Assembly (NCBI RefSeq): GCF_001021505.1 | Contig: NZ_LDPO01000001.1 | Coordinates: 616,461 to 680,460 of the forward strand | Length of the DNA stretch: 64,000 bases | Direction: 5' to 3' | Source of the DNA: Mycolicibacter heraklionensis | Lineage (GTDB): Bacteria > Actinomycetota > Actinomycetes > Mycobacteriales > Mycobacteriaceae | Shown: one piece after another, positions 52,575 to 60,883 of the stretch | How positions within the stretch are numbered: the stretch's first letter is position 1 | Layout of the letters: each line of letters starts with the position of its first letter | Made by a program: the position numbers and the translations under genes | Notes under the pieces: model-generated | Seen by the model: only the letters and a program-made list of their open reading frames with translations | The model's database searches: none | What the model was told of the DNA's origin: nothing

Positions 52575-52703
52575 CGCCCCGACGCAGGATGCGGTCGGGG
52601 CGTCACAGTGTGTGCCGGCGGGGCCGGTGCCTCGTCCTCCTGCGTGGGCCGCCGGGATGTTCCCGGACCTTCAACCGATTGCTCGGTGACCGACGGTCTT
52701 CGG
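52575..52703 (-). ncRNA. L10 leader RNA with attenuator hairpin
   Basis: On the minus strand CCGAAGACCGTCGGTC (52688-52703) matches the L10(L12)4-binding motif of rplJ leaders. It is followed by a GC-rich stem region. A hairpin then pairs CGCCCCGAC (52575-52583) with GTCGGGGCG (52594-52602) and is followed by TTCGTTATTT. That last element looks like an intrinsic terminator, so excess L10 could cause attenuation before rplJ. Confidence 0.65.
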
Positions 52704-52761
52704 TGGATCGCCACACACCATAGCGTGACGAGGGCCGATCAGCCAAAACGGCGTCCGCCGC

Positions 52762-53202
52762 TCAGGCGTTCAGCACGCCGGTCACCAGCACCGCGAAGGT
52801 CACCGCCAGCAGCGCCACCCGCACCCAGTGCAGCCCGTCCCAGCGGGCCGCCAGCTCGCGGGACACCTCCTCGGTGCCGCGCCAGGCCGCGATGCGGTTG
52901 TTGATCGGCACCAATACCAGCACCGACATCAGCACGACGACCACCATCAGGCCCGCCCCGGCACCGATGAGCCACCGCTGCGCACCCGCTACGGCGGCGG
53001 CCCCCACCAGCAGCGCGAACGAGGTCAGGTACCAGAACGGCATCACCCGCCCGAGGAGCCGGGCGCCATCAGCTCGGGCGGCCCAGAACGCGTCGTCGGA
53101 CAGTCGCCCGAGGATCGGGCGCACGAACGCGGCCACCGCGAACTCCGCGCCCACCAGGGTCCCGACCACCAATATCGCGAGAATCTCCACACATTGCTTC
53201 AC
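52762..53202 (-). CDS. DUF1772-family membrane protein
   Basis: A 146-residue membrane protein of the DUF1772 (anthrone-oxygenase-like) family with four hydrophobic helices: ILAILVVGTLVGAEFAVAAF, LTSFALLVGAAAVAGA, LMVVVVLMSVLVLVPINNRI and VALLAVTFAVLVTGVLNA. The PINNRIAAW motif near residue 100 is typical. It is divergent from an HxlR regulator, a frequent pairing for this family, suggesting induction by a redox-active or electrophilic compound. Enzymatic activity is uncertain. Confidence 0.78.
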   Translation of the reverse strand: MKQCVEILAILVVGTLVGAEFAVAAFVRPILGRLSDDAFWAARADGARLLGRVMPFWYLTSFALLVGAAAVAGAQRWLIGAGAGLMVVVVLMSVLVLVPINNRIAAWRGTEEVSRELAARWDGLHWVRVALLAVTFAVLVTGVLNA

Positions 53203-53241
53203 GGCAGTCGACTATGAACGCTATGCTGACAAAAAACAAGG

Positions 53242-53261
53242 TACTGACAAATTAGTCAGTA
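53242..53261. promoter_or_regulatory. TACTGAC-n6-GTCAGTA palindrome, HxlR operator candidate
   Basis: A perfect 7-6-7 inverted repeat in the 70-bp divergent region between DUF1772 and hxlR. HxlR-type regulators bind such sites next to their own gene. Confidence 0.5.
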
Positions 53262-53273
53262 TGAGGAGGTGTG

Positions 53274-53597
53274 GTGGCGGCATCGAAAAACGGTGTCACC
53301 GACTGCCCGATCGACGCCGCACTGTCGGTCATCAGCGGTCGCTGGAAGGGCACCATCTTGTGGCGCCTGGCCGACGGGCCGATGCGCACCGCCGAGCTGC
53401 GGCGCAGCATCCCGGGCATCACCGAACGGATGCTCATCCGTCATCTGCACGAGCTCGTGGCCGACGGCATCATCGACCGCCACGACGCCGGGACGGTGCC
53501 GCCGTGCGTGCACTATTCGATCTCCGAGTACGGGAGGACGCTGACCCCGGTGCTGGCTCAGCTGTGCGATTGGGGCCGTCTGCACCTTTCGCGTTGA
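53274..53597 (+). CDS. HxlR-family transcriptional regulator
   Basis: A 107-residue winged-helix regulator. The N-terminal Cys (VTDCPIDAAL) typical of redox-sensing HxlR members is near residue 11, ISGRWKGTILWRLADGP near 22, the recognition region GITERMLIRHLHELVADGII near 48, and the wing VHYSISEYGRTL near 79. AGGAGG at 53264-53269 is only 1 nt from GTG 53271, so GTG 53274 is preferred. It likely controls itself and the divergent DUF1772 gene. Confidence 0.85.
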   Translation: MAASKNGVTDCPIDAALSVISGRWKGTILWRLADGPMRTAELRRSIPGITERMLIRHLHELVADGIIDRHDAGTVPPCVHYSISEYGRTLTPVLAQLCDWGRLHLSR

Positions 53598-53655
53598 CTC
53601 TGCGCCCAGGGCGGGGTCTTCTCGCACTTTGTCGCCACCAGCGCAGAGTCAACGC
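53591..53655. terminator. Bidirectional inverted repeat spanning both stop codons
   Basis: GCGTTGACTCTGCGC (53591-53605) is the exact reverse complement of 53641-53655. The left arm contains the HxlR gene stop and the right arm the ROK kinase stop, so one hairpin can end both convergent transcripts. Confidence 0.55.
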
Positions 53656-54563
53656 AAGGTGGCCAGCACGGCCGCCCCCACCAATCCGGCGTCGCCGCCG
53701 AGTTCGGCGGGCACCACCCGCAGACCGACCAGGAAGTCCAGCCCGGCACGCTCGGCCAGGGCGGTCCGCAGCGGGCCGAACAACAAGGCACCGGAGCGGG
53801 CCACTCCCCCGCCGATCACCACCAGATCCAGGTCGCACACCGCTCCCACCGAGGTGAGCATCACCGCCAGCGCGTCGGTGCCGCGCCGAAAAGCCCGCAG
53901 CGCCACCGGGTCACCGGCTTCGGCGGCCGAGGCGAGCGCCTTGGCATCGGCCAAAGACGCTTCCGGTGTCCATCCGTTGGCGAGCGCCCAGCGCACCATC
54001 GCCGGCCCGGAGGCGATGGTCTCCACGCAGCCCCGGCCACCGCAGCGGCACCGCTCCCCATCGGGGTCGACGACCACGTGCCCGACGTGGCCCGCGTTGC
54101 CGGTCCGGCCGTGCAACGGCGCGCCATCGACCACCAGTCCGCCTCCCACGCCGGTCGAGACCACCATGCCCAGCATGGACCGGGTGCCGCGCCCGGCGCC
54201 GTGCCGGTATTCGCCGAGCGCCATGCAGACGCCGTCGCCGCTCAAGCGGACCGGAACCCCGGGCACTGCGGCGGCCACCCGGTCACGTAGGGCGAACCCG
54301 CGCCAGCCCGCAATGTTGACCGGGCTGACGGTTCCGGCGTTGACGTCGATGGGCCCGGCCGAGCCGATGCCGACCGCGTCCACCTGTCCACCCGCCCGTT
54401 CCAGGGCGCCGTCGATCAGCTCGGCCACCACCGACCACACCACCTCGGTGCCCTGATCGGCCCGGGTCGGCAGAGTGGCGGTGTAGGTCAGGGATCCGTC
54501 GGCGTCGGCCAGCCCGACGGCGATCTTGGTGCCGCCGACATCCAGCGCGAGGATGGCCGCCAT
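53649..54563 (-). CDS. ROK-family sugar kinase / glucokinase-like
   Basis: A 304-residue ROK kinase: phosphate motif LDVGGTKIAVG near residue 6, STGVGGGLVVDG near 137, catalytic GNAGHVGHVVVD near 155, and the ROK zinc site CRCGGRGCVE near 174. It probably phosphorylates a hexose with ATP. ATG 54563 overlaps the alpha-mannosidase stop, so the kinase may act on mannose released by that enzyme. The open frame upstream is the mannosidase gene in another frame. Confidence 0.9.
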   Translation of the reverse strand: MAAILALDVGGTKIAVGLADADGSLTYTATLPTRADQGTEVVWSVVAELIDGALERAGGQVDAVGIGSAGPIDVNAGTVSPVNIAGWRGFALRDRVAAAVPGVPVRLSGDGVCMALGEYRHGAGRGTRSMLGMVVSTGVGGGLVVDGAPLHGRTGNAGHVGHVVVDPDGERCRCGGRGCVETIASGPAMVRWALANGWTPEASLADAKALASAAEAGDPVALRAFRRGTDALAVMLTSVGAVCDLDLVVIGGGVARSGALLFGPLRTALAERAGLDFLVGLRVVPAELGGDAGLVGAAVLATLR

Positions 54564-57500
54564 CAGTCCACCCCCACCGTGACGGGCGCCAGCACCGCCA
54601 TTCGCACCGCCGTCGAATAGGCCAGCGCACCCGCCCCGCCGACCCGGACCAGCGCCCACCAGGTGCCCGGCCGCGCCCATACCGGCGGGGCGATGTCGAA
54701 GCTCAGCTCCCGCTGGCCACGCGCCGGCACGACCGCACCCACCGCCGGCGGCCCGGCCCAGTCCCAGGTACCCCAGGGGCTGATCAGATGCGCCTCGACC
54801 GCCAAGTCGGCGTGTGCGTCGGTGCCGACCGTGACGGTCAGCCGGGCGGAGCGTCCGGCGGTGACCTCAACCGCGGACGGGTCGTCTACATAGAGCAGCC
54901 GGTCGGAACCGGGATCGCCGACGCGCACCACCGTGACGTCTTCGACCGGTTGACGCCATGCCGTCGGCACGTCGCCGGACAGGTCGAGCCGGGCCCGCAG
55001 CGGATAAAGCCCCGGGGCGGCAGCGGCCGGAACCGTCACCGCCACCGGGATACGTGTGTGTTCCCCGGCCGCTAATCGCACCGGTTGTTCGGCCGGCGTG
55101 ATCGCCCAGCCGGCCGGGCACTGCCACGTCACCGCACCGGCCAAGGTCGCGTCGACGCAGTCGCTGGCCACGGTCAGATCCAGCGTCAGGCGTGCGCCCG
55201 GATCCGCCTCGGCCCGGTGCGGATGCACCGCCGGGATCGCCGGCAGGCCGCCGAGGGGTGCCGGGCCGCGATTGTGCAGCCAGTAGCGGGCGTAGAGCGG
55301 TTGCGCCGCCTCCGCGTCGGGCGCCAAGGGACTACCGGCGCCCACCCGCTCGATGCCGAGCCGGGCGGTGACGGTGGCGATCTCGTAGCCGTGCAGCCGG
55401 TCCGGGTCCGGGTGCTCGCGGGGCTGTTCCAGCAGATCGGCGCGGCCCACCACGGTCACCGGGGCCAGGTCGCTGCGCAGCGTGACGGCGGCGTCGGTCC
55501 CGTGGGTCTCCACCAACCGCAGCGTGACGGTGTTCGAGTCGACGGGCTGTGCGCTGCCGCGCGCCATCGGGTTGCCCGCCGCCTTGAGCGCCCCTAGGCC
55601 CACACCGCCGGCTGGGTCGATCCGCAGCAGCGAGCCGTGTGACGGCAGCGGACCGTCACCCCCGGTCACCGCCACGGCCCGCAGCGGGTCGGCGAATTCC
55701 GCGCTGCGCTCGGGGATCGCCGCCCGGCGCCAGTCGCCGTCGCCGGCCACCAGCGCGTAGTCGAAGGTGTGCGTCCAGTGCTGCAGTTGGAAGGCGCTGC
55801 CGTCCGGGGCGGTGCGACGCGGATCGTCGGTCCAGGCGGCCGACGGCCAGCTGCTGCAGGAGCGCAGCAGCGCGGTGTGCAAGGTTCCCGCGGAATCCAC
55901 GGCGAAACTGGGCACCCCGCGGTTGATCAGCGCGACGGTGCGCGCCTCGAAGGGCTCCATCTCCGCGTCGACGTCCTGGTCCACCACGATCTCGGCGTCG
56001 GACAGGTCGTCGGCCACCCGCGCGATCTCGGCCTCCAAGCCGTCGTCGTCGCGACCGGCGATCACCAGCACCGGCAGGGCGCGCGGACCGGTCAGGTCGG
56101 CGCCGGGAACCCAGACCTCGGTGAGCGGTTTGGCCGCCGGCACCCACACCCGCGCCCGGCCGCGCCGGTCGAGCTGGCGCTGCAGCTCGGCGGCGTAGGC
56201 CGGGTGGGCGGCGTCCAGCACGGCCCGGGTGAAGGCGTTGCGGTCCGGCCCGCCCAACGCGATACGGGTGTCCGGCAGGTTGGAGTCGACGTCGAGGTTG
56301 CCGTAGCGGGGCCCGTCGGCGTCCGAACAGGTGGCGGTGACCCCGGCGCGCACCAGCGCGACCATCAACTCCCGGACCGGCGAGCCATCGGTGACTACTT
56401 CGGCCACCGACACCGCCCGGCTGCCGTCGCCGACGCTGACCCGGGCCGTCGCGGACAGCCCGAACCAGCGGTTGGCGGGGGTGTCGAGCGTCCGGGGGTA
56501 CTGCGCGGTGTCCACCGAGCGTCCGCTGGGCTCGTGCAGCAGGCCGAAGCCGCGGCCGATCACGGCGTCGGCCACCTCGGCGACCGGCAGGGCGCCGGGA
56601 ACCGGGCAGGGCCAGCGCAGTCGCAGCAGGTGGTCGGTGCCGGTGAACCCCTCGATGGTGGTGGAGCAGTCCACCCGGTCCACGCCGTGCCACAGCGTCA
56701 GTGTCTGGGTGTAGGCCAGCACCGTGCGGATCCGCCCGGAGACCACCAGCCGCTCCCCCAGCGGTCCGCGGTAGGCCTGCACCGTGACGTCACGGGCCAC
56801 CGCGGAGGTGAACAGGTTGCCGCTGGGCACCAAATGCCATGGGCCCTCACCGGATTGCGGGTGTTTGGGGTACTCGTCGTAGACGGCGAGCTGGTTGCCC
56901 AGGCCTCCCTCGATGATCATTTCGCGGCCGTGGTGGAGCCACGAGGTGATGCCGCCGCCGCGGTCCGGGTCCGCGGTCAGCTGGTGGTGCTCGTTGCTGA
57001 TCCGGGTACCGGCCAGCGGTTGCCAGTCGTGGACGTCCGCGGTGGGAATCAGCCGGTAGGCCCGCCAGCCCAGCGACGGTACGCCGCGGGCCAGCCAGCT
57101 GACCGTGGAGCCGCCGTGCTCGACATGTGCGGGCAGCTCGGCGCCGTCGGTGTCGATCACGCGCGCGCCGCCGGCCAGCGGCGTCTCCAGCCGCAGCGTG
57201 ACGACGTCGGTGCGATCGGTGGCCACCGGGTTCCACACCACGGCACCTTCGTCGGCTCCCACCAAGCCCGACAGCACCGCCAGCGCGGTGTCGCGGGCGT
57301 CGGTGCCCAGCTGCCAGGCGTCGCGCCAGCCGGTCAGCAGGTCCAGGTACACCTGGTCGGCCTCCGAGCCGGTGATGGCGTCATGGTGGGCGCCGTAGGA
57401 CAGTTGCGCCCACGCTTTGGTCAGCGCCGCCTCCGGGTAGTCCACCCCGGTCAGCGCCGCGGCGAACACCGCAAAGCGCTCCGCGCCCAGGATCGCCTGT

Positions 57501-58723
57501 TCGGCGGCCCGGTTGGCCTGCTTGGTGTCGATATAGGAGACGTGGCAGCCGGTGTAGATCGGGTTCATATCGCGGGTCTGCGGGGAGGGAGCCGCACCGC
57601 GCTGCTCGAGTTCGGCGCGCACCGCGGCGAAGAACTCACTCGGCAGCGCGCAGACGAACTTCGGCCAGGTGTAGCGGGTGTTCCAGTCCCGGTGGATCTC
57701 GGTGATCCAGCGGTTCGGCGGGGTGAAGTCGGTGCCCACCGGCAGCAGCACGTTGCGGGTGGCGGCGACCTTCTTCATCTCGGTGAACAACCGGTAGACG
57801 TCGTCTTCGGCGGCGCCCAGGGTCGCATTCGCGTCCATCCACCAGCCGGCCGCGTAGTGCGCCGGCATGTAATGGGTCAGCAGACCGCGCCCGGACGGCG
57901 CGATCCATTCGAACTCGGATGGGAACTGCATCCGGCGCGGATCGCCGCTATCGGCCATCGGGCCCCACTGGTGAAACGGCCCGCGGGCCCAGGCGCTGGA
58001 GGACAGCCCGGCGTCGGCGACCAGCCCAGGGAACTGCGGGTCATGCCCGAAAACGTCGAGCTGCCAGGCTGTCGCCGGGTCAGCACCCATGATGTCGCGC
58101 TGAAAGCCCATGCCGGCCACCAGGTTGCGGATCGTGGTCTCCGCATCGGTGAGGTTGGTCGACGGCTCGTTGTAGGTGCCGCCCATCACCTCCACCCGGC
58201 CCTGCGCCATCAGCCGCCGGAGCTCGGCACGGTCCTGCGGGTGGGTGTCCCAATACGGCTTGAGGTAGTCCACCTCGGCCAAGACGAACTTGTACTCGGG
58301 GTGCTCGCGGGCCCAGTCCAGGTGACCGCGCACCAGATCGAAGCCGTTGGTCTGCCGGCACGCGCCGAGCGGGTGCTCGGTCCAGGCGCTGGTGTAGTTG
58401 GCCTGGGTGTTCCACCACACCGGGTCGTAGTGGAAGTGGCCGACCATGAACATGGTCCAGCCGGGTTCGGCCACGGTGAACGTGAAGCCGGTGCCGTTGA
58501 CCCGCGCGGCCCACTGCTGGCCCGGCACCGGGTTCTCGACGGTCACCGGCACCTCGACGACGCCGGCGCCGGGCTCGGCGACGGCTTCCCCGGCCAGACC
58601 ATCGCCGTCGATACGCAGCAGTGTCGCCACGTCGGCGTCACGGTAGTCGACCCGAACCAGCTGCAGGGGCGCGTCGGCCGGCCCGACGAACTTCTCGGTC
58701 GATTCGACGTCGAGGATCCGCAT
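54563..58723 (-). CDS. Alpha-mannosidase (GH38)
   Basis: A 1386-residue GH38 enzyme. The zinc motif HFHYDPVWW is near residue 97, the catalytic nucleophile lies in WQLDVFGHDP near 218, and YGAHHDAITGSEADQVY near 435 is the family motif before the beta-sandwich domains. A C-terminal NEW3-type domain (PAGWAITPAEQPVRLAAGEHTRIPV) is near residue 1205. No clear signal peptide is seen. It trims alpha-mannosyl residues, perhaps from lipomannan-type glycans or imported oligosaccharides, with the ROK kinase next to it. It is longer than the M. tuberculosis counterpart as I recall. Confidence 0.92.
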   Translation of the reverse strand: MRILDVESTEKFVGPADAPLQLVRVDYRDADVATLLRIDGDGLAGEAVAEPGAGVVEVPVTVENPVPGQQWAARVNGTGFTFTVAEPGWTMFMVGHFHYDPVWWNTQANYTSAWTEHPLGACRQTNGFDLVRGHLDWAREHPEYKFVLAEVDYLKPYWDTHPQDRAELRRLMAQGRVEVMGGTYNEPSTNLTDAETTIRNLVAGMGFQRDIMGADPATAWQLDVFGHDPQFPGLVADAGLSSSAWARGPFHQWGPMADSGDPRRMQFPSEFEWIAPSGRGLLTHYMPAHYAAGWWMDANATLGAAEDDVYRLFTEMKKVAATRNVLLPVGTDFTPPNRWITEIHRDWNTRYTWPKFVCALPSEFFAAVRAELEQRGAAPSPQTRDMNPIYTGCHVSYIDTKQANRAAEQAILGAERFAVFAAALTGVDYPEAALTKAWAQLSYGAHHDAITGSEADQVYLDLLTGWRDAWQLGTDARDTALAVLSGLVGADEGAVVWNPVATDRTDVVTLRLETPLAGGARVIDTDGAELPAHVEHGGSTVSWLARGVPSLGWRAYRLIPTADVHDWQPLAGTRISNEHHQLTADPDRGGGITSWLHHGREMIIEGGLGNQLAVYDEYPKHPQSGEGPWHLVPSGNLFTSAVARDVTVQAYRGPLGERLVVSGRIRTVLAYTQTLTLWHGVDRVDCSTTIEGFTGTDHLLRLRWPCPVPGALPVAEVADAVIGRGFGLLHEPSGRSVDTAQYPRTLDTPANRWFGLSATARVSVGDGSRAVSVAEVVTDGSPVRELMVALVRAGVTATCSDADGPRYGNLDVDSNLPDTRIALGGPDRNAFTRAVLDAAHPAYAAELQRQLDRRGRARVWVPAAKPLTEVWVPGADLTGPRALPVLVIAGRDDDGLEAEIARVADDLSDAEIVVDQDVDAEMEPFEARTVALINRGVPSFAVDSAGTLHTALLRSCSSWPSAAWTDDPRRTAPDGSAFQLQHWTHTFDYALVAGDGDWRRAAIPERSAEFADPLRAVAVTGGDGPLPSHGSLLRIDPAGGVGLGALKAAGNPMARGSAQPVDSNTVTLRLVETHGTDAAVTLRSDLAPVTVVGRADLLEQPREHPDPDRLHGYEIATVTARLGIERVGAGSPLAPDAEAAQPLYARYWLHNRGPAPLGGLPAIPAVHPHRAEADPGARLTLDLTVASDCVDATLAGAVTWQCPAGWAITPAEQPVRLAAGEHTRIPVAVTVPAAAAPGLYPLRARLDLSGDVPTAWRQPVEDVTVVRVGDPGSDRLLYVDDPSAVEVTAGRSARLTVTVGTDAHADLAVEAHLISPWGTWDWAGPPAVGAVVPARGQRELSFDIAPPVWARPGTWWALVRVGGAGALAYSTAVRMAVLAPVTVGVD

Positions 58724-58796
58724 GGCACAAACCTACGGATGCGCGCCCGCCGCGCGGAGCCTTTCGGCGACCGGCCGTGCCTGGCAGGCTCGGGTC

Positions 58797-59318
58797 ATGC
58801 CCGTCTCCAGTGAGGTACTGGCCGACCAACTCGACTGGCATTGGCAGCACCTGCTGCGGCCACGGCTGGACGGTCTGAGCGACGACGAGTACCTGTGGGA
58901 GCCGGTGCCGGACTGCTGGAGCGTGCGCCGGGACGGAATCGACTTCGCGTTTCCGGCGCCGGAGCCGGCGCCGTTCACCACCATCGCCTGGCGGATGACG
59001 CACGTCATCGTCGGCGTGTTCGCGATGCGCAACCAGCACCACTTCGGCGGGCCGCCGGCCGACTACCAGAGCTGGCCGTACGCCCTGGACGCCGCCACCG
59101 CGCTGCGCCAACTCGACGATGCCTATACGCGCTGGATCGCCGGGGTGCGCGGCCTGGACGACGCTGCTCTGGCCCGGCCGATCGGACCGGCCGAGGGTCC
59201 GTGGGCCGAGCACACCATGGCCGAGCTCATCCTGCACATCAACCGCGAAGCCATTCACCACGGAGCCGAAATCGGCTGTATCCGCGACCTGTACGCCCAC
59301 CAAGCCGGCCCGGCCTAG
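58797..59318 (+). CDS. DinB-like (DUF664) protein
   Basis: A 173-residue helical protein of the DinB/YfiT superfamily: LDWHWQHLLRPRLDGLSDDEYLWEPVPDCWSV at the start, IAWRMTHVIVGVFAMRNQHHFG near residue 60, and LILHINREAIHHGAEIGCIRDLY near 145. The His of the first helix bundle, THV and HHG give the usual three-histidine metal site. In mycobacteria relatives include mycothiol-dependent transferases. Function is unproven here. ATG 58797 is chosen; the region upstream is the divergent mannosidase promoter. Confidence 0.78.
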   Translation: MPVSSEVLADQLDWHWQHLLRPRLDGLSDDEYLWEPVPDCWSVRRDGIDFAFPAPEPAPFTTIAWRMTHVIVGVFAMRNQHHFGGPPADYQSWPYALDAATALRQLDDAYTRWIAGVRGLDDAALARPIGPAEGPWAEHTMAELILHINREAIHHGAEIGCIRDLYAHQAGPA

Positions 59319-59344
59319 GGCAGACCCGAACGGGGCGTGCCGAC

Positions 59345-59484
59345 GCCGGCGGCGTGCAGATCTTCTACGAGGATTTGGGAAGCCCCGACGACCCGGCCGT
59401 CTTGCTGATCATGGGGCTGGGGGCGCAGCTGCCGATGTGGCCGGACGGGTTCTGCGCCCTGCTGGTCGACGCCGGCTACCGAGG
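59345..59484 (+). pseudogene. N-terminal fragment of a second lipG-type hydrolase
   Basis: In the frame of the downstream kinase, residues VQIFYEDLGSPDDPAVLLIM and GLGAQLPMWPDGFCALLVDAG closely match the start of the intact LipG at 60.9 kb (LEIFYEDLGSPEDPPVLLVM, GLGAQLLLW...). The similarity stops at about 59484. The rest of the hydrolase, including the nucleophile, is absent. It is most likely the leftover of a duplicated lipG, ending 44 nt before the kinase ATG. Confidence 0.6.
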
Positions 59485-59527
59485 CGCTGACGGAGAACTT
59501 CCGCCGCTGATTTGGCAGACTGCAGCA

Positions 59528-60883
59528 ATGAGTTCGACCCCACCCCGCCAGGTGGCCCAGCTGGACCGGGTGCCGTTGCCGGTTGAGGCGGCCCGCGTCG
59601 GCGCGACCGGCTGGCAGCTCACCCGCGCCGCCACCCGAGTCTTCACCCGGCTGCTCGGGCCGGGGCCGATCCAGCAGAAGGTGATCCGCGAGCTGCCGCA
59701 GACGTTCGCCGACCTGGGCCCCACCTACGTCAAATTCGGCCAGATCATCGCCTCGAGCCCCGGCGCGTTCGGCGAACCGCTGTCCCGGGAATTCCGCGGC
59801 CTGCTCGACTCCGTCCCGCCGGCCGACCCGGACGCCGTGCACGAACTGTTCGTCGAGGAACTGGGCGCCGCACCGCAGGAGCTGTTCGCGAAGTTCGACG
59901 AGACCCCCATCGCGTCCGCTTCGATCGCCCAGGTGCACTTCGCCACCCTGCACAGCGGCGAGGAGGTCGTGGTCAAGATCCAGCGGCCGGGCATCCGCCG
60001 CCGGGTCGCGGCCGACCTGCAGATCCTCAAACGGTTCGCGCAGCTCGTCGAGCTGGCCAAGCTGGGCCGCCGGCTGTCGGCCGGCGACGTGGTCGCCGAC
60101 TTCGCCGACAACCTCGCCGAGGAGCTGGACTTCCGCATCGAGGGCCAGTCGATGCAGACCTGGGTGTCACACCTGCACGCCTCGCCGCTGGGCCGCAACA
60201 TCAAGGTGCCCGACGTGCACTGGGACTTCACCAGCGAGCGGGTGCTGACGATGGAGCGCGTGTCCGGCATTCGCATCGACGACGCCCCCGCCATCCGCAA
60301 AGCCGGTTTCGACGGCGTGGAGCTGGTCAAGGCGTTGCTGTTCTCCACCTTCGAGGGCGGACTGCGGCACGGGTTGTTCCACGGCGACCTGCACGCCGGC
60401 AATCTGCTGGTGGACGACGAGGGCCGGGTGGTGTTCCTGGACTTCGGCATCATGGGCCGCATCGACCCGCGCACCCGTTGGCTGCTGCGCGAGCTGGTCT
60501 ACGCGCTGCTGGTCAAGAAGGACCACGCCGCGGCCGGCAAGATCGTGGTGCTGATGGGTGCGGTGGGCACCGTCAAACCCGAGGGCCAGGCCGCCATGGA
60601 CCTCGAGGCTTTCGCCACCCCGCTGACCATGAAGTCGCTGGGCGACATGTCGTATGCCGAGATCGGCAAGCAGCTCGGGGCGCTGGCCGATGCCTATGAC
60701 GTCAAGCTGCCGCGCGAGCTGGTGCTCATCGGCAAGCAGTTCCTCTACGTGGAGCGCTACATGAAACTGCTGGCACCGCGCTGGCAGATGATGTCCGATC
60801 CGCAGCTGACCGGCTACTTCGCCAACTTCATGGTCGACGTCAGCCGCGAGCACAAAGACAACGACGACAACCCGGGAGTATGA
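59528..60883 (+). CDS. ABC1/UbiB-family atypical kinase
   Basis: A 451-residue ABC1 (AarF/UbiB) protein: the KxGQ-type motif YVKFGQIIASSPGAFGEPL near residue 75, ASIAQVHFATLHSGEEVVVKIQRPG near 130, catalytic HGDLHAGNLLV near 285, and metal-binding FLDFGIMGR near 305. UbiB-type proteins support quinone or lipid metabolism as atypical ATPases. The open frame upstream contains the lipG fragment, so ATG 59528 is chosen. lipG follows with a 4-nt overlap, as in M. tuberculosis Rv0647c/Rv0646c as I recall. Confidence 0.9.
   Translation: MSSTPPRQVAQLDRVPLPVEAARVGATGWQLTRAATRVFTRLLGPGPIQQKVIRELPQTFADLGPTYVKFGQIIASSPGAFGEPLSREFRGLLDSVPPADPDAVHELFVEELGAAPQELFAKFDETPIASASIAQVHFATLHSGEEVVVKIQRPGIRRRVAADLQILKRFAQLVELAKLGRRLSAGDVVADFADNLAEELDFRIEGQSMQTWVSHLHASPLGRNIKVPDVHWDFTSERVLTMERVSGIRIDDAPAIRKAGFDGVELVKALLFSTFEGGLRHGLFHGDLHAGNLLVDDEGRVVFLDFGIMGRIDPRTRWLLRELVYALLVKKDHAAAGKIVVLMGAVGTVKPEGQAAMDLEAFATPLTMKSLGDMSYAEIGKQLGALADAYDVKLPRELVLIGKQFLYVERYMKLLAPRWQMMSDPQLTGYFANFMVDVSREHKDNDDNPGV

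Noticed and set aside
55769..58813. A 1014-codon open frame antisense to the alpha-mannosidase
   Set aside because: Shadow of the GH38 gene; the mannosidase motifs are all on the minus strand.
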